Positions 1 to 10,350 of a DNA stretch of 64,000 bases are shown piece by piece. Source of the DNA: Pseudomonas sp. MPC6 (GTDB lineage: Bacteria; Pseudomonadota; Gammaproteobacteria; Pseudomonadales; Pseudomonadaceae); NCBI RefSeq assembly GCF_006094435.1, contig NZ_CP034783.1:399001-463000 (forward strand). The letters are read 5' to 3'. The number at the start of each line of letters is the position of its first letter. Position 1 is the stretch's first letter. Under the pieces are notes generated by a model that was not told the origin of the DNA, searched no databases, and worked only from the letters and a program-made list of their open reading frames with translations. The position numbers and the translations under genes are program-made.

Positions 1-24
1 AACGGGTGCGTGCGTAGATCTAAT

Positions 25-62
25 TCAGGTGACCAAACCTGAGTCGCTGATTTGGCAGCGAC
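25..62 (-). promoter_or_regulatory. Two adjacent perfect hairpins, leader of a gene left of the window
   Basis: Two abutting perfect inverted repeats: TCAGGT-N6-ACCTGA at 25-42 and GTCGCTG-N6-CAGCGAC at 43-62. The second has the same arms and a near-identical loop as the element at 26103-26122 upstream of a DUF3077 gene. By analogy this is the 5' leader or operator of a minus-strand gene lying beyond the left edge. The repeats are seen; the role is inferred. Nothing else recognisable was seen in 63-210. Confidence 0.5.
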
Positions 63-210
63 AGTTCGGACTATAGATATGAGTTACCGGTTGGCGATAG
101 TCGACAAGGCGTCTGTGGTTGTAGGACCGGGATGAAGCTTGGATAGGGCATTGCCTACAGACTTATCCCTTCCGGGTTTGAGCGGTTTGGTTTTTATCTG
201 GTGAACCGAG

Positions 211-543
211 TTATCGTTTTTCGCGAGCAGGCTCGCTCCCACAGGGACATCGACTGGCGGTGGTTTTTGGTAATCGCTGTCGGGCCACTTCGAGCAGTTC
301 GTGGCCGTCCTGGGTCAGCAGGTACAGCGCGCTGACGATGTTGGGAATGTCGCTCGCGTCGGCCTGTTTGAAACACAGGCAATACAGTGTTTCGAGCAGG
401 TCGCTGGCGGCGCAGATGCGTTGGCGGGCGGCGTCGAGGATTTCGTGAGGGTCGGCTTCGGTATCGATGACCAGCACGGGGGTGTCGCTGTAGCTTGTTC
501 TGAGCGGGCGGTAGCGGTTTGTGAGCGGATCGGGGTTGTTCAT
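211..543 (-). CDS. Small hypothetical protein, DUF6124/DUF3077-like
   Basis: A 110-aa soluble protein of unknown function beginning MNNPDPLTNRYRPL. It resembles the short, paralogous DUF6124/DUF3077-type proteins common in Pseudomonas, with a conserved middle about aspartate/alanine-rich helices (ILDAARQRI). The start at 543 is chosen because AGGA lies about nine bases upstream and the longer frame has poor composition. The last twelve or so residues (from CPCGSEP) are encoded by a REP element, so the C-terminus has been extended by an insertion. No signal peptide or membrane segment is seen. Function unknown. Confidence 0.6.
   Translation of the reverse strand: MNNPDPLTNRYRPLRTSYSDTPVLVIDTEADPHEILDAARQRICAASDLLETLYCLCFKQADASDIPNIVSALYLLTQDGHELLEVARQRLPKTTASRCPCGSEPAREKR
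221..244. repeat. Single REP element inside the 3' end of a CDS
   Basis: The sequence tcgcgagcaggctcgctccc followed by acag matches the core of the REP elements seen in pairs elsewhere in the window, for example at 5361 and 19323. Here it is a singlet and overlaps the last codons of the minus-strand gene ending at 211. Confidence 0.8.
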
Positions 544-813
544 CGAGGTCAGTCCTGTGGGAAGTCGGGCAGTCTCGCCAGCAGGCCGACACACTGTTTC
601 AGCCTCGCCGGAAACTATAGAAGCGGAACGCGCCATAGGACAAGATGGCCGCAATGGACAGGTTTTGTAGGGGGTTTCCTGCCCTTGGGATTCGACCTAC
701 AGGTTTGCGCGTTTTTTTACAGCAGATTCCCTGGAGGTAAAAAATCCCACGGTTTTGTCAGGCGGAGCGCGACACCCCTCGGTACGATGCGCGCCAGAAT
801 GTGTACGACTTTT

Positions 814-1887
814 CTAAAGTGTCTGGTCGTGACGGCTGGCCGGAGGCTGGCGCGAGGCCGCTTCAAGGTCCATCAAGCCTCTACCGTACGCTTCACTGTT
901 GGCATAGATGCCAGTCCGGTTCGCCGTTGCCAGCAGGCGTTCGCGAACTTGCTGTGCGGTAAGCTCGGGATAGCGGCTGTGCAAGGCTGCCAGGGCACCG
1001 CTGACCAGCGCGGCAGCAGGTGAGGTGCCTGCGGTCTGTACGTATTCCCCGTCCTTGCCGGTGGTCAGCAGACCTTGCCCTGCGCCGGAATCGCCACCGG
1101 GTACGGCGATGCACCAGGCTGCCGCCACACCGCAGTAATTGGACTTGGCATTGATGCCGCTGCCGTCGCTTTTCAATGCCACCACCGCGATCCAGCCCTT
1201 TTCCAGTTCGGGCAGGGCGAGTGGCAAGCCGGGTTCGGCCAGCGGTTCACGTTTCAGTTCGTTACCGGTCGGGAACACAAATACCGCGCCGTCCCGGACC
1301 AGTTTTCGCGCGATCACCAACGACTCCGGCATGACCTGGTTGTAGCGTGCCTCGTTGATCTCGGTCGCCGGGATGGCATTGGCCCACGAGTTGTTGAGAA
1401 TGCGCGCGCCCTTGTCGAAACCGGCTTGCCAGGATTGTGCAATCTCACGGTCAAAGAAAAATGGCTCGTTGTCGTCGCCGAAACGAAAGGGGATCAGTTG
1501 TGCGTTGAACGCAATACCGTGCATGCCATGGTCATCCTTGTTGGCCGCGAGAATGCCGGCCATCTGGGTGCCGTGACCGATCCGGTCGAGGGTGCCGACC
1601 CGGTTCTCGACATAATCGAAGCCCGGATCACGGATTCTTCCCTGAAACGCCGGCAGGCTGCTGTTCAGGCCTGAGTCGATCAGGGCTACGGCCACCCCTT
1701 GGCCGGTGCCGCCGCGGGCATAAAGGGTTGAAGCGTGAATGACTGCCAGGCCCTTCTGGGCTCGATACTCAGGTGTTTCGAACCGGGTCGGATCGATGGC
1801 GGGCTGCACAGGGTTTGTGAGGCAGCCACTTAACAGTAATGGCAGCGCCAGCGCAGGGGCGAGTGAAAAGCCGGAGGGTTGAAGCAT
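814..1887 (-). CDS. S8 family (subtilisin-like) serine protease lipoprotein
   Basis: A 357-aa secreted protease. The start at 1887 follows AAGGA and gives a signal peptide ending in LLLSGC, a lipobox with Cys22, so the mature enzyme is probably a membrane-anchored lipoprotein. The subtilase catalytic triad is visible: Asp71 (ALIDSGL), His105 (GHGTQMAG) and Ser289 (GTSPAAAL), with Asn209 (PTGNE) as likely oxyanion residue. It resembles the passenger protease domain of Pseudomonas autotransporters, but no C-terminal beta-barrel follows, so it is not an autotransporter. It is monocistronic, and its substrate is unknown. The longer frame to 2004 has no good start signal. Confidence 0.85.
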   Translation of the reverse strand: MLQPSGFSLAPALALPLLLSGCLTNPVQPAIDPTRFETPEYRAQKGLAVIHASTLYARGGTGQGVAVALIDSGLNSSLPAFQGRIRDPGFDYVENRVGTLDRIGHGTQMAGILAANKDDHGMHGIAFNAQLIPFRFGDDNEPFFFDREIAQSWQAGFDKGARILNNSWANAIPATEINEARYNQVMPESLVIARKLVRDGAVFVFPTGNELKREPLAEPGLPLALPELEKGWIAVVALKSDGSGINAKSNYCGVAAAWCIAVPGGDSGAGQGLLTTGKDGEYVQTAGTSPAAALVSGALAALHSRYPELTAQQVRERLLATANRTGIYANSEAYGRGLMDLEAASRQPPASRHDQTL

Positions 1888-2151
1888 GATCGTTCCTTGA
1901 TGGATTTGCGCGCGCATCGCATGTTCTGCCGTGAAGTTTCGCGCAGAGTGGTTGATTCGAAGGCAAACCTTACCGGTGGAATCGGGCGCACGGGATGGGG
2001 GCAAAGTGCCCCGATTGTTTCGACCTATGGCGAAGGGTGACCCAATGGACGCTGTATCATCCCGTATCGTTTTTGCCCCAGACCTTTTCTCGACTCGCAG
2101 CGATCGCCAGCTAGGCTTTTGGCATCGCAGCAGTCAACGGAGTGACAGCTT

Positions 2152-4080
<1,929 letters not shown>

Positions 4081-4147
4081 GAATTGGTCAATGTTCGAGT
4101 GCACCCATCCCCTTAAGCTCGCCATCCAACTTCAGGAACCGACACTG

Positions 4148-4579
4148 ATGTCCACCCCGATGCCCCAACGCACCGACTATCTCCACTTCCAACCCATCAC
4201 TACCCGCTGGCATGACAACGATGCCTATGGCCACATCAACAACGTCACCTACTACAGCTTTTTCGACACGGCGGTGAATACCTATCTGATCGAAGTCGGC
4301 GGCCTGGATATCCATGACGGTGAAGTCGTGGGTTTTGTCGTGAGTTCGGCTTGCGATTACTTTGCCTCCATCGCCTTCCCTGACCGGATCGAGATCGGTT
4401 TGCGCGTGGGCAAGCTGGGCAACAGTTCGGTTCAGTATGAGCTGGCGGTGTTCAAGGCCGGGGAGGCGGAGGCGTGTGCGGCGGGGCGTTTTGTTCATGT
4501 GTTCGTGGATCGGGCGTCAAATCTGCCGGTGGCGATCCCTCCCGCGTTGCGCGGGTCGCTGGAGCAGTTGGTGGTTTGA
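4148..4579 (+). CDS. Acyl-CoA thioesterase (4-hydroxybenzoyl-CoA thioesterase fold)
   Basis: A 143-aa hotdog-fold protein. The N-terminal motif RWHDNDAYGHINNVTYYSFF carries the active-site Asp of the YbgC/4HBT family (D-x-x-G-H-x-x-N). It probably hydrolyses a short or aromatic acyl-CoA in the cytoplasm; the substrate cannot be read from sequence. The start at 4148 is chosen because it aligns with the family N-terminus and has AGGA upstream; the frame open from 4019 overlaps the helicase gene. A strong terminator follows immediately. Confidence 0.85.
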   Translation: MSTPMPQRTDYLHFQPITTRWHDNDAYGHINNVTYYSFFDTAVNTYLIEVGGLDIHDGEVVGFVVSSACDYFASIAFPDRIEIGLRVGKLGNSSVQYELAVFKAGEAEACAAGRFVHVFVDRASNLPVAIPPALRGSLEQLVV

Positions 4580-4584
4580 GGGGC

Positions 4585-4618
4585 AAAAAAAATCGCAGCC
4601 ATCGGGCTGCGATTTTTT
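4585..4618. terminator. Bidirectional rho-independent terminator
   Basis: Perfect stem ATCGCAGCC/GGCTGCGAT with a 4-nt loop, flanked by A8 on the left and T6 on the right. It lies between the convergent thioesterase and glycine-zipper genes and can serve both strands. Confidence 0.9.
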
Positions 4619-4644
4619 ATCTGCCGTCTGAAGCCATGCAGGCC

Positions 4645-5124
4645 TCAGTGACGGCGGTACTTCTTGTGATGATGCTTGCGATGGCCGTAGTGGTTACCAC
4701 GGTCATGGTTGTCGCCACGGTAGCGACGATCACCACGGCTGCGACGATCATCATCGTCGTCATCGCTCTTGTTGCCCATGTAGTTACCCAGCGCGCCACC
4801 GGCACCGCCACCTGCTGCGGAGCCGATCAGGCTGCCGGTGGTGCCGCCCATGCTGCGGCCGACCACGTTACCGCCTGCTGCGCCCAACGCACCGCCAATG
4901 GCGGCTTCGCCGCGGCTGCGTTTGTCTGCGCCAACTGCGCTACCACCCGCGCCGCCCAGGGCCGCGCCAATGGTGGAACCTGTACTGCCGCCTAACGACT
5001 GACCGACGACCGAGCCCAGAACCCCGCCCAATGCGCCGCCCACACCTGCTTCGGTGGTGCCGCCGGCAGAAGCGAAGCCACTGACCAGGCCAAGGGACAA
5101 CAAGAGAATCGAGGAGAACTTCAT
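4645..5124 (-). CDS. Glycine-zipper envelope protein with acidic and His-rich tail
   Basis: A 159-aa exported protein. Residues 1-20 form a signal peptide ending ASA. Residues about 22-115 are Gly/Ala-rich with GxxxG-type spacing (GGALGGVLGS, GGALGAAGGN, GSLIGSAAGG), typical of glycine-zipper outer-membrane or membrane-inserting proteins. The tail has six consecutive aspartates (DDDDDD) then an Arg/His/Lys-rich end (HRKHHHKKYRRH), which could bind metal or nucleic acid; that is inference. No lipobox. It is a single gene between terminators. Function unknown. Confidence 0.75.
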   Translation of the reverse strand: MKFSSILLLSLGLVSGFASAGGTTEAGVGGALGGVLGSVVGQSLGGSTGSTIGAALGGAGGSAVGADKRSRGEAAIGGALGAAGGNVVGRSMGGTTGSLIGSAAGGGAGGALGNYMGNKSDDDDDDRRSRGDRRYRGDNHDRGNHYGHRKHHHKKYRRH

Positions 5125-5218
5125 AGAGAAACCTCAAGGGGATGACGACGCGATCCTGAGGCTGTGTCATGGTTGTTACAATCGAAATCCGACGAGTAAC
5201 ACGACTTCAACACAATTC

Positions 5219-5312
5219 TATAAGTTATTGTTTTTTAGGGGGAACTTAATGGTTTTTCGCCGGTCTTTAGTTACTTCGGAATGGCCGTTTTTGTGAAAAA
5301 ACGGCCTTTTTT
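5219..5312 (+). ncRNA. Candidate short transcript (sRNA or 15-codon ORF) with own terminator
   Basis: A plus-strand rho-independent terminator at 5283-5312 has no annotated plus-strand gene upstream until 4579, which already has a terminator. A TATAAG -10-like box lies at 5219-5224, implying an RNA of about 80 nt. Within it AGGGGG precedes ATG at 5250, opening a 15-codon frame (MVFRRSLVTSEWPFL) that stops in the hairpin loop. I recall that PAO1 has an annotated small RNA (P34) next to the orthologue of the neighbouring fdh gene, which would fit, but I could not compare sequences. No clear -35 is seen. Confidence 0.4.
5283..5312 (+). terminator. Rho-independent terminator, plus strand
   Basis: Stem GGCCGTTTTT/AAAAACGGCC around a short loop, followed by T6 on the plus strand only. 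It does not fit the minus-strand fdhF transcript, because no T-tract follows on that strand. Confidence 0.75.
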
Positions 5313-5360
5313 GTGGGTGTTTGAAAAGTATTGATCCGAAAGATTCGTTGAATGTTCCAT

Positions 5361-5451
5361 CGCCTTCGCGAGCAAGCCCGCTCCCACAGTTGACCGAGTT
5401 CTTCCAGAAGGAATGCGATCGAATGTGGGAGCGGGCTTGCTCGCGAAGGCG
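5361..5451. repeat. REPIN (inverted REP pair)
   Basis: Two inverted copies of the core cgcgagcaagcccgctccc at 5367-5385 and 5426-5444, separated by about 40 bases, in the gap after fdhF. Same family as the elements at 19323 and 52567. No RAYT transposase gene is in the window. Confidence 0.9.
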
Positions 5452-5468
5452 TCGGCTCAGGCTAAGCA

Positions 5469-7817
5469 TCAAGCCGATTTGGCCATGATAAGCCCAGTCT
5501 CACTCGCCGCTTCCAACCGGATCGCCACAAACTTCGACGTCGGCGTATGGCTGCCATCCCCGACGCTTTCCAGCGGTACCAGCGGATTCACTTCCGGATA
5601 ATAAGCCGCCGCTTGCCCGGCAGGGATATCAAACGCCAGCAGCGTAAAGCCTTTCACCCGGCGCTCGCGGCCATCATCCCAGATCGAAACAATGTCCGCC
5701 TTCTGCCCCGGTTTGAACCCCAGGCGGATGATGTCGGCCTCGTTCACAAACAAGACGTCCCGTTGACCTTTGACTCCACGATAACGGTCATTGAGGCCAT
5801 AAATGGTGGTGTTGTACTGATCGTGGGAACGCATTGACTGCATGATCAGGTCCGGCAACACCCCAGTGGCTCGAGTGCGTTCGTGCACCAGGTCCGTGGG
5901 CAGGACGTTCGGGCGGAAATTCGCCCGCCCGGATGGCGTACTCCAGCGACGGGCAGCGGCGCTGTTGCCCAGGTAGAAACCGCCCGGAGTGCGGATCTTC
6001 TCGTTGAAATCGCGAAAGCCTGGAATGGTGTCGGCGATCAGGTCGCGGATACGGCTGTAATCGGCCACCAGCCAATGCCAGTCCACCGGTTGGCTGCCCA
6101 GGGTCGCGGCGGCGATACCGGCGATGATCGCCGGCTCCGAGCGCATCTGGTTCGACAGCGGCTGCAGCTGACCGTTTGAGGGGTGGACCATGCTGAACGA
6201 GTCCTCCACGGTCACCGCTTGCGGGCCTTCGGTCTGGATGTCGATGTCGGTGCGGCCCAGGCACGGCAGGATCAGCGCGTCTTTACCATGGGCCAGATGG
6301 CTGCGATTGAGCTTGGTACTGATCTGCACGGTCAGGTCGCAATTGGCCAGGGCCTGGAAGGTGCGGGTGCTGTCGGGGGTGGCTTGGGCGAAGTTGCCGC
6401 CCAGGCCGATGAACACTTTCGCCCGGCCATCGGCCATGGCGTGGATCGCCTCGACCACGTTGTGGCCGTTTTCCCGCGGCACCTTGAACTCGAAGCGACG
6501 CTCCAGCGAGTCGAGGAACGCCACCGGCGGACATTCGTTGATGCCCATGGTCCGGTCGCCCTGCACGTTACTGTGGCCACGCACCGGGCACAGGCCGGCG
6601 CCCGGTCGGCCGACGTTGCCGCGCAGCAGCATCAGGTTGGCGATTTCCTGGATGGTCGCCACCGAATGGCGATGCTGGGTGATGCCCATGGCCCAGCACA
6701 TGATCACGTTCTTGCCCTTGGCGTACATGCGAGCGACTTGCTCGATCTCCACCAGTGTCAGGCCGGACTGCTCGACGATTTGCGCCCAGGAGGTGTCGTC
6801 GATGACACCAAGGTATTCCAGCACGTTGACGCTGTGTTCATTGAGGAAGTCGTGGTCAAACACCGCGGGTGTGCCAGCCTTCTGCGCATCGCGCTCCCAT
6901 TGCAGCAGGAATTTCGCCATGCCACGCAGGATCGCCATGTCGCCGCCCAGCGCCGGGCGGAAGTAGGCGGTGTTGGTCGGCTTGTCGCCGTTGGTGAGCA
7001 TTTCGATCGGGTGCTGCGGGTGCTGGAAGCGTTCCAGTCCCCGCTCTTTCAACGGGTTGATGCAGACCACTTGAGCGCCGCGATTCACGGCTTCGCGCAA
7101 CGGTTCGAGCATCCGCGGATGGTTGGTGCCCGGGTTCTGGCCCCATACAAAAATCGCATCGGCATGTTCGAAGTCGTTGAAGGTCACGGTGCCTTTGCCG
7201 ACCCCGACACTTTGCGCCAACGCCACACCGCTGGCCTCGTGGCACATGTTCGAGCAGTCGGGGAAATTATTGGTGCCGTAGGCGCGCACGAACAGCTGAT
7301 ACAAATACGCCGCTTCATTGCTGGCTCGGCCCGAGGTGTAGAACTCGGCCTGATCCGGGCTCGACAGCCCTTGCAAGTGTTTACCGATCAGCGCGAACGC
7401 CGCTTCCCAACTGATCGGCTTGTAGCGATCGGTTTCGGCGTCGTAGCTCATCGGCTCGGTCAGACGGCCCTGATATTCCAGCCAATAGTCGCTCTGTTCC
7501 AGCAACGACCTGACGCTGTGCTTCGCGAAGAACGCACCATCGACACGCCGTTTGGTCGCCTCCCAGTTGACCGCTTTGGCGCCGTTCTCGCAGAACATCA
7601 CCAGGCCCTTTTCCGGCGAATCGCCCCACGCGCAACCGGGGCAGTCGAAGCCGCCGTTCTGGTTGGTCTTGAGCATGATGCGCAGGTTTTTCAGCGCGTT
7701 GTCGCTGGTCAACCAGGCCTGGGCCACGCTGATCAGTGCGCCCCAGCCACCGGCCGGGCCTTTGTAGGGCTTATAGCGGGGGACGGGTTTCTGATCGGCT
7801 TGACGATGTTGACTCAC
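5469..7817 (-). CDS. FdhF/YdeP-family molybdopterin oxidoreductase
   Basis: A 782-aa cytoplasmic molybdopterin oxidoreductase related to formate dehydrogenase alpha subunits (FdhF/YdeP family). Family marks: a CPGCAWGD segment near the N-terminus, NMCHEASG at the site where catalytic Cys/SeCys lies in FdhF relatives, the guanine-dinucleotide binding stretches (WGQNPGTNHPRM, RGHSNVQGDRT), and a C-terminal molydopterin-dinucleotide-binding domain. No in-frame UGA, so no selenocysteine. The start is GTG at 7817 with GGAG eight bases upstream; this GTG overlaps the fdhD stop (GTGA), implying translational coupling. Actual formate activity is not proven by sequence; YdeP itself is linked to acid resistance. 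Confidence 0.88.
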   Translation of the reverse strand: MSQHRQADQKPVPRYKPYKGPAGGWGALISVAQAWLTSDNALKNLRIMLKTNQNGGFDCPGCAWGDSPEKGLVMFCENGAKAVNWEATKRRVDGAFFAKHSVRSLLEQSDYWLEYQGRLTEPMSYDAETDRYKPISWEAAFALIGKHLQGLSSPDQAEFYTSGRASNEAAYLYQLFVRAYGTNNFPDCSNMCHEASGVALAQSVGVGKGTVTFNDFEHADAIFVWGQNPGTNHPRMLEPLREAVNRGAQVVCINPLKERGLERFQHPQHPIEMLTNGDKPTNTAYFRPALGGDMAILRGMAKFLLQWERDAQKAGTPAVFDHDFLNEHSVNVLEYLGVIDDTSWAQIVEQSGLTLVEIEQVARMYAKGKNVIMCWAMGITQHRHSVATIQEIANLMLLRGNVGRPGAGLCPVRGHSNVQGDRTMGINECPPVAFLDSLERRFEFKVPRENGHNVVEAIHAMADGRAKVFIGLGGNFAQATPDSTRTFQALANCDLTVQISTKLNRSHLAHGKDALILPCLGRTDIDIQTEGPQAVTVEDSFSMVHPSNGQLQPLSNQMRSEPAIIAGIAAATLGSQPVDWHWLVADYSRIRDLIADTIPGFRDFNEKIRTPGGFYLGNSAAARRWSTPSGRANFRPNVLPTDLVHERTRATGVLPDLIMQSMRSHDQYNTTIYGLNDRYRGVKGQRDVLFVNEADIIRLGFKPGQKADIVSIWDDGRERRVKGFTLLAFDIPAGQAAAYYPEVNPLVPLESVGDGSHTPTSKFVAIRLEAASETGLIMAKSA

Positions 7818-8668
7818 GCTTGATTCTCCAATGCCGGGCTGTAGACCCGCGGTGCATTTTTCTGGGGCAGATGGATGAGATTGAGGTTGTGGCGGCGGGC
7901 CCATTGCACGGCAAGGCCGGTGGGCGACGACAGGCTGACCAGGGTCTGGATGCCGGCGCGCAGTACTTTCTGGATCAATTCGAGACTGCAACGGCTGGTG
8001 ACAATAGCCAGGCCGCCTGCAGTCGGGATCTTCTGACGGATCAGCCCGCCGATCAGTTTGTCGAGGGCGTTGTGCCGGCCGATGTCTTCGCGGCCCAGCA
8101 GCAATTCACCCTTGGCGTCCATGAACACCGCCGCATGCACCGCGCCGCTGTACTGGCCGAGGGGCTGGAACGCGCCGATGCGCTGGCGCAGGCCGTCGAG
8201 CCATTCCACAGGCGGCAGGGGGGCGCCGGGCAAGACTCGCAGGTCGGGCAACGCCTGTTCGACCGCTTCGACACCGCAGAGCCCGCAACCGCTGGTGCCC
8301 GCCAGTTGCCGACGTTGCTGCTTGAGGTTCCAGAAGGCGCGGTTGGCGATGGTCACTTGTGCGTATTGCGCTGAACCCGAGCCGCTGAGTTGCATGTCGT
8401 AGATGTCGCAGACGTCTTCGATGATGCCGCTGCCGAGGCTGAAGCCAACGATAAAATCCTCGAGATCCGTCGGCGTCACCAGCATCACGGCCTGGCTGAT
8501 GCCGTTGTAGGCAATCGCCAGCGCGACTTCCTCGGCCAGCGCGGCGCTGTCCGATTCGGCGTTTTGCGTTTCGGTTTGGCGAAGGTTGCTGTAACTGTAG
8601 GTCTGGCTGGCAGAGGGCGCGGGCGTTTCGAGGGCAGGCGCCGCGCAGACAGGACGCTTGGCGTTCAT
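7814..8668 (-). CDS. fdhD: FdhD, formate dehydrogenase sulfurtransferase
   Basis: A 284-aa protein of the FdhD family, which transfers sulfur from IscS to the molybdenum cofactor of formate dehydrogenase. The invariant CxxC is seen as SGCGLCGVE around residues 126-134, with conserved EDIGRHNALDKLIG and SRCSLELIQK segments. It lies directly upstream of the fdhF-like gene and shares a four-base GTGA overlap with it, so it probably matures that enzyme. The first 40 residues are low-complexity and may be unstructured. Confidence 0.92.
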   Translation of the reverse strand: MNAKRPVCAAPALETPAPSASQTYSYSNLRQTETQNAESDSAALAEEVALAIAYNGISQAVMLVTPTDLEDFIVGFSLGSGIIEDVCDIYDMQLSGSGSAQYAQVTIANRAFWNLKQQRRQLAGTSGCGLCGVEAVEQALPDLRVLPGAPLPPVEWLDGLRQRIGAFQPLGQYSGAVHAAVFMDAKGELLLGREDIGRHNALDKLIGGLIRQKIPTAGGLAIVTSRCSLELIQKVLRAGIQTLVSLSSPTGLAVQWARRHNLNLIHLPQKNAPRVYSPALENQA

Positions 8669-8760
8669 GGCATCACCGACGGTTTGATCAGCTTTAAGCC
8701 TATGCGCGTCAACGTGTCGCGTCTAATTGCTATTACTGATCTGCCGATAGATGCCGTCGA

Positions 8761-9648
8761 TCAAGAGCTGGTCGGCGATTTCTGATAGATCGCGAAACAC
8801 GCCTCGGCCAATGCCGAACGTGGTGCGCTGCGACGCATGATCAACCCCAATTTGCCGAGGGTCTGTGCGTTTTCAATCGGCTGCAGGCGCAAATGATCCG
8901 TGAGGTTTTCCAGACCGCCCTCCAACGGCATGACGGCGCAACACAGCCCCCCGTGCACGGCTTGTATCAGCTGATGGACGGCGTCGGTCTGTAACAAGGG
9001 CTGCGGGGTCAGGCCGCGGCTGTGAAAGTTGTGGTCGATGGACTGGCGAAAATGCATGCCGCTGGTGAGCATGCCCAGCGGCAATTCGATCAACGATTCC
9101 CAGCTCAACGCAGCTTCGCCGAAGGTGTAGAAGCGTTGATCGTAGAGCAGGCCCATGCGGGTTTCGCTGAACGCCAGGGAATCGAAGCGCTCACCGTCCA
9201 GGCGTTCCAGGTATGAGACGCCGATATCCAGGCGATTGTTCGCCAGTTGTTCGAGGATCTGTTCGGAACTCAGGGACGAAAGTTCGAAGCGCAGGTTCGG
9301 GTGATCGGCATGCAGCCGTTGCATCAGTGGCAGCGGATCGAAGCTCGACAGCGGCACGACGCCCAGGCGCAGGGTACCGACCAGGTTGCCGCGACAGGCG
9401 GCGGCTTCGGCCTGCAAGCCATCGCAGGCGGCCAGTACGGTGCGTGCCCAGGCCAGCACCCGCTCGCCCGGTGCGGTGAAGCCTTCGAAGCGCTGGCCAC
9501 GGTTGACCAATGGCAACTCGAGCTCTTCTTCGAGGCTGCGCAGGCGCATGGACAGGGTCGGCTGTGTGATGTGGCAGCGAGCGGCGGCCTGGCCGAAATG
9601 GCGGGTTTCGTCGAGGGCGATGAGGAATTTCAGCTGCTTGATGTCCAT
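8761..9648 (-). CDS. LysR-type transcriptional regulator
   Basis: A 295-aa LysR-type regulator. Residues 1-60 hold the winged helix-turn-helix (FGQAAARCHITQPTLSMRLRSLEEEL), followed by the periplasmic-binding-protein-like effector domain beginning near LVGTLRLGVVPLSSFDPLPL. It lies 92 bp upstream of fdhD on the same strand, so it is the likely regulator of fdhD-fdhF, although LysR proteins are more often divergent to their targets. The effector is unknown; OxyR-like or CynR-like ligands cannot be told apart here. Confidence 0.9.
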   Translation of the reverse strand: MDIKQLKFLIALDETRHFGQAAARCHITQPTLSMRLRSLEEELELPLVNRGQRFEGFTAPGERVLAWARTVLAACDGLQAEAAACRGNLVGTLRLGVVPLSSFDPLPLMQRLHADHPNLRFELSSLSSEQILEQLANNRLDIGVSYLERLDGERFDSLAFSETRMGLLYDQRFYTFGEAALSWESLIELPLGMLTSGMHFRQSIDHNFHSRGLTPQPLLQTDAVHQLIQAVHGGLCCAVMPLEGGLENLTDHLRLQPIENAQTLGKLGLIMRRSAPRSALAEACFAIYQKSPTSS

Positions 9649-9785
9649 CTTCGCTCCAGGGCGCGGTGAAGCTTCGGATTCTAGCGCCTGGGGGGAAGCG
9701 GCGTCATTGGTCGGGTGGCAACCGAGGGTTACAACCTTGGTCTAGGCTTTTGCGTCTGGAACCTAAAACCCAAGGAGAGTGCACC

Positions 9786-10226
9786 ATGAGTATTTTTAGC
9801 TTTGTGAAAGAAGCAGGCGAAAAGCTTATCGATCTGCTGACGCCGGGCAATGCCAATGCCAGCGAGCAGTTGAAGGAACACATCAGCAAGGTCGGCCTGG
9901 GTAACCCGAATGTGCAGGCGACAGTGGATGGCGACAAGGTCACCGTGACGGGTGAAGTCGGCAGTCAGGAAGAGAAGGAAAAGATTCTGTTGGCGGTGGG
10001 CAACATCGCCGGCGTGGGAAGCGTGGATGACCAGATTACGGTGACCGGGCCGGTGGTGAAGGCTGCAACCTTTGTCACGGTTGTGAAGGGCGACACCCTT
10101 AGTGCGATTTCCTTGCGCGTGTATGGCGATGCCAACAAGTATCAAAAAATCTTCGAGGCCAATAAGCCGATGCTCAAGGATGTGAACAAGATTTATCCGG
10201 GGCAGTCGTTGCGGATTCCTGAATAA
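9786..10226 (+). CDS. kbp: BON-LysM protein, Kbp/YgaU-like
   Basis: A 146-aa protein starting MSIFSFVKEAGEKL. Residues about 30-88 form a BON domain (VQATVDGDKVTVTGEV) and residues about 95-146 a LysM domain (VVKGDTLSAISLRVYGD). This is the arrangement and length of E. coli YgaU/Kbp, a cytoplasmic potassium-binding protein. The start at 9786 has AAGGAG upstream with good spacing. It is divergent from the LysR gene and followed by a REPIN. The role as a K+ sensor is taken from the E. coli family member. Confidence 0.88.
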   Translation: MSIFSFVKEAGEKLIDLLTPGNANASEQLKEHISKVGLGNPNVQATVDGDKVTVTGEVGSQEEKEKILLAVGNIAGVGSVDDQITVTGPVVKAATFVTVVKGDTLSAISLRVYGDANKYQKIFEANKPMLKDVNKIYPGQSLRIPE

Positions 10227-10245
10227 GGCTCAAGTGCAGGTGATG

Positions 10246-10340
10246 GCGTTCGCGGGCAAGCCTCGCTCCTACAGGTCCACGTCGTACGCCCATATGGTGA
10301 ACGACCCGGACTGTAGGAGCGAGGCTTGCCCGCGAAGGGC
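10246..10340. repeat. REPIN, cctacag subtype
   Basis: Inverted pair of ttcgcgggcaagcctcgctc followed by ctacag at 10249-10274 and 10312-10336. This is the 'gcgaggcttgcccgcgaa' subtype, also seen at 57158, distinct in its central bases from the type at 5361. Confidence 0.9.
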
Positions 10341-10350
10341 GTGACTCGGT

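Noticed and set aside
4474..4995. 173-codon Ala/Thr/Val-rich frame opposite the glycine-zipper gene
   Set aside because: Antisense of a repetitive Gly/Ala gene; crosses the terminator.
6183..7823. 546-codon frame opposite the fdhF-like gene
   Set aside because: It is the antisense of a clear oxidoreductase and shows the His/Val/Gly-rich composition typical of GC-rich shadow frames.
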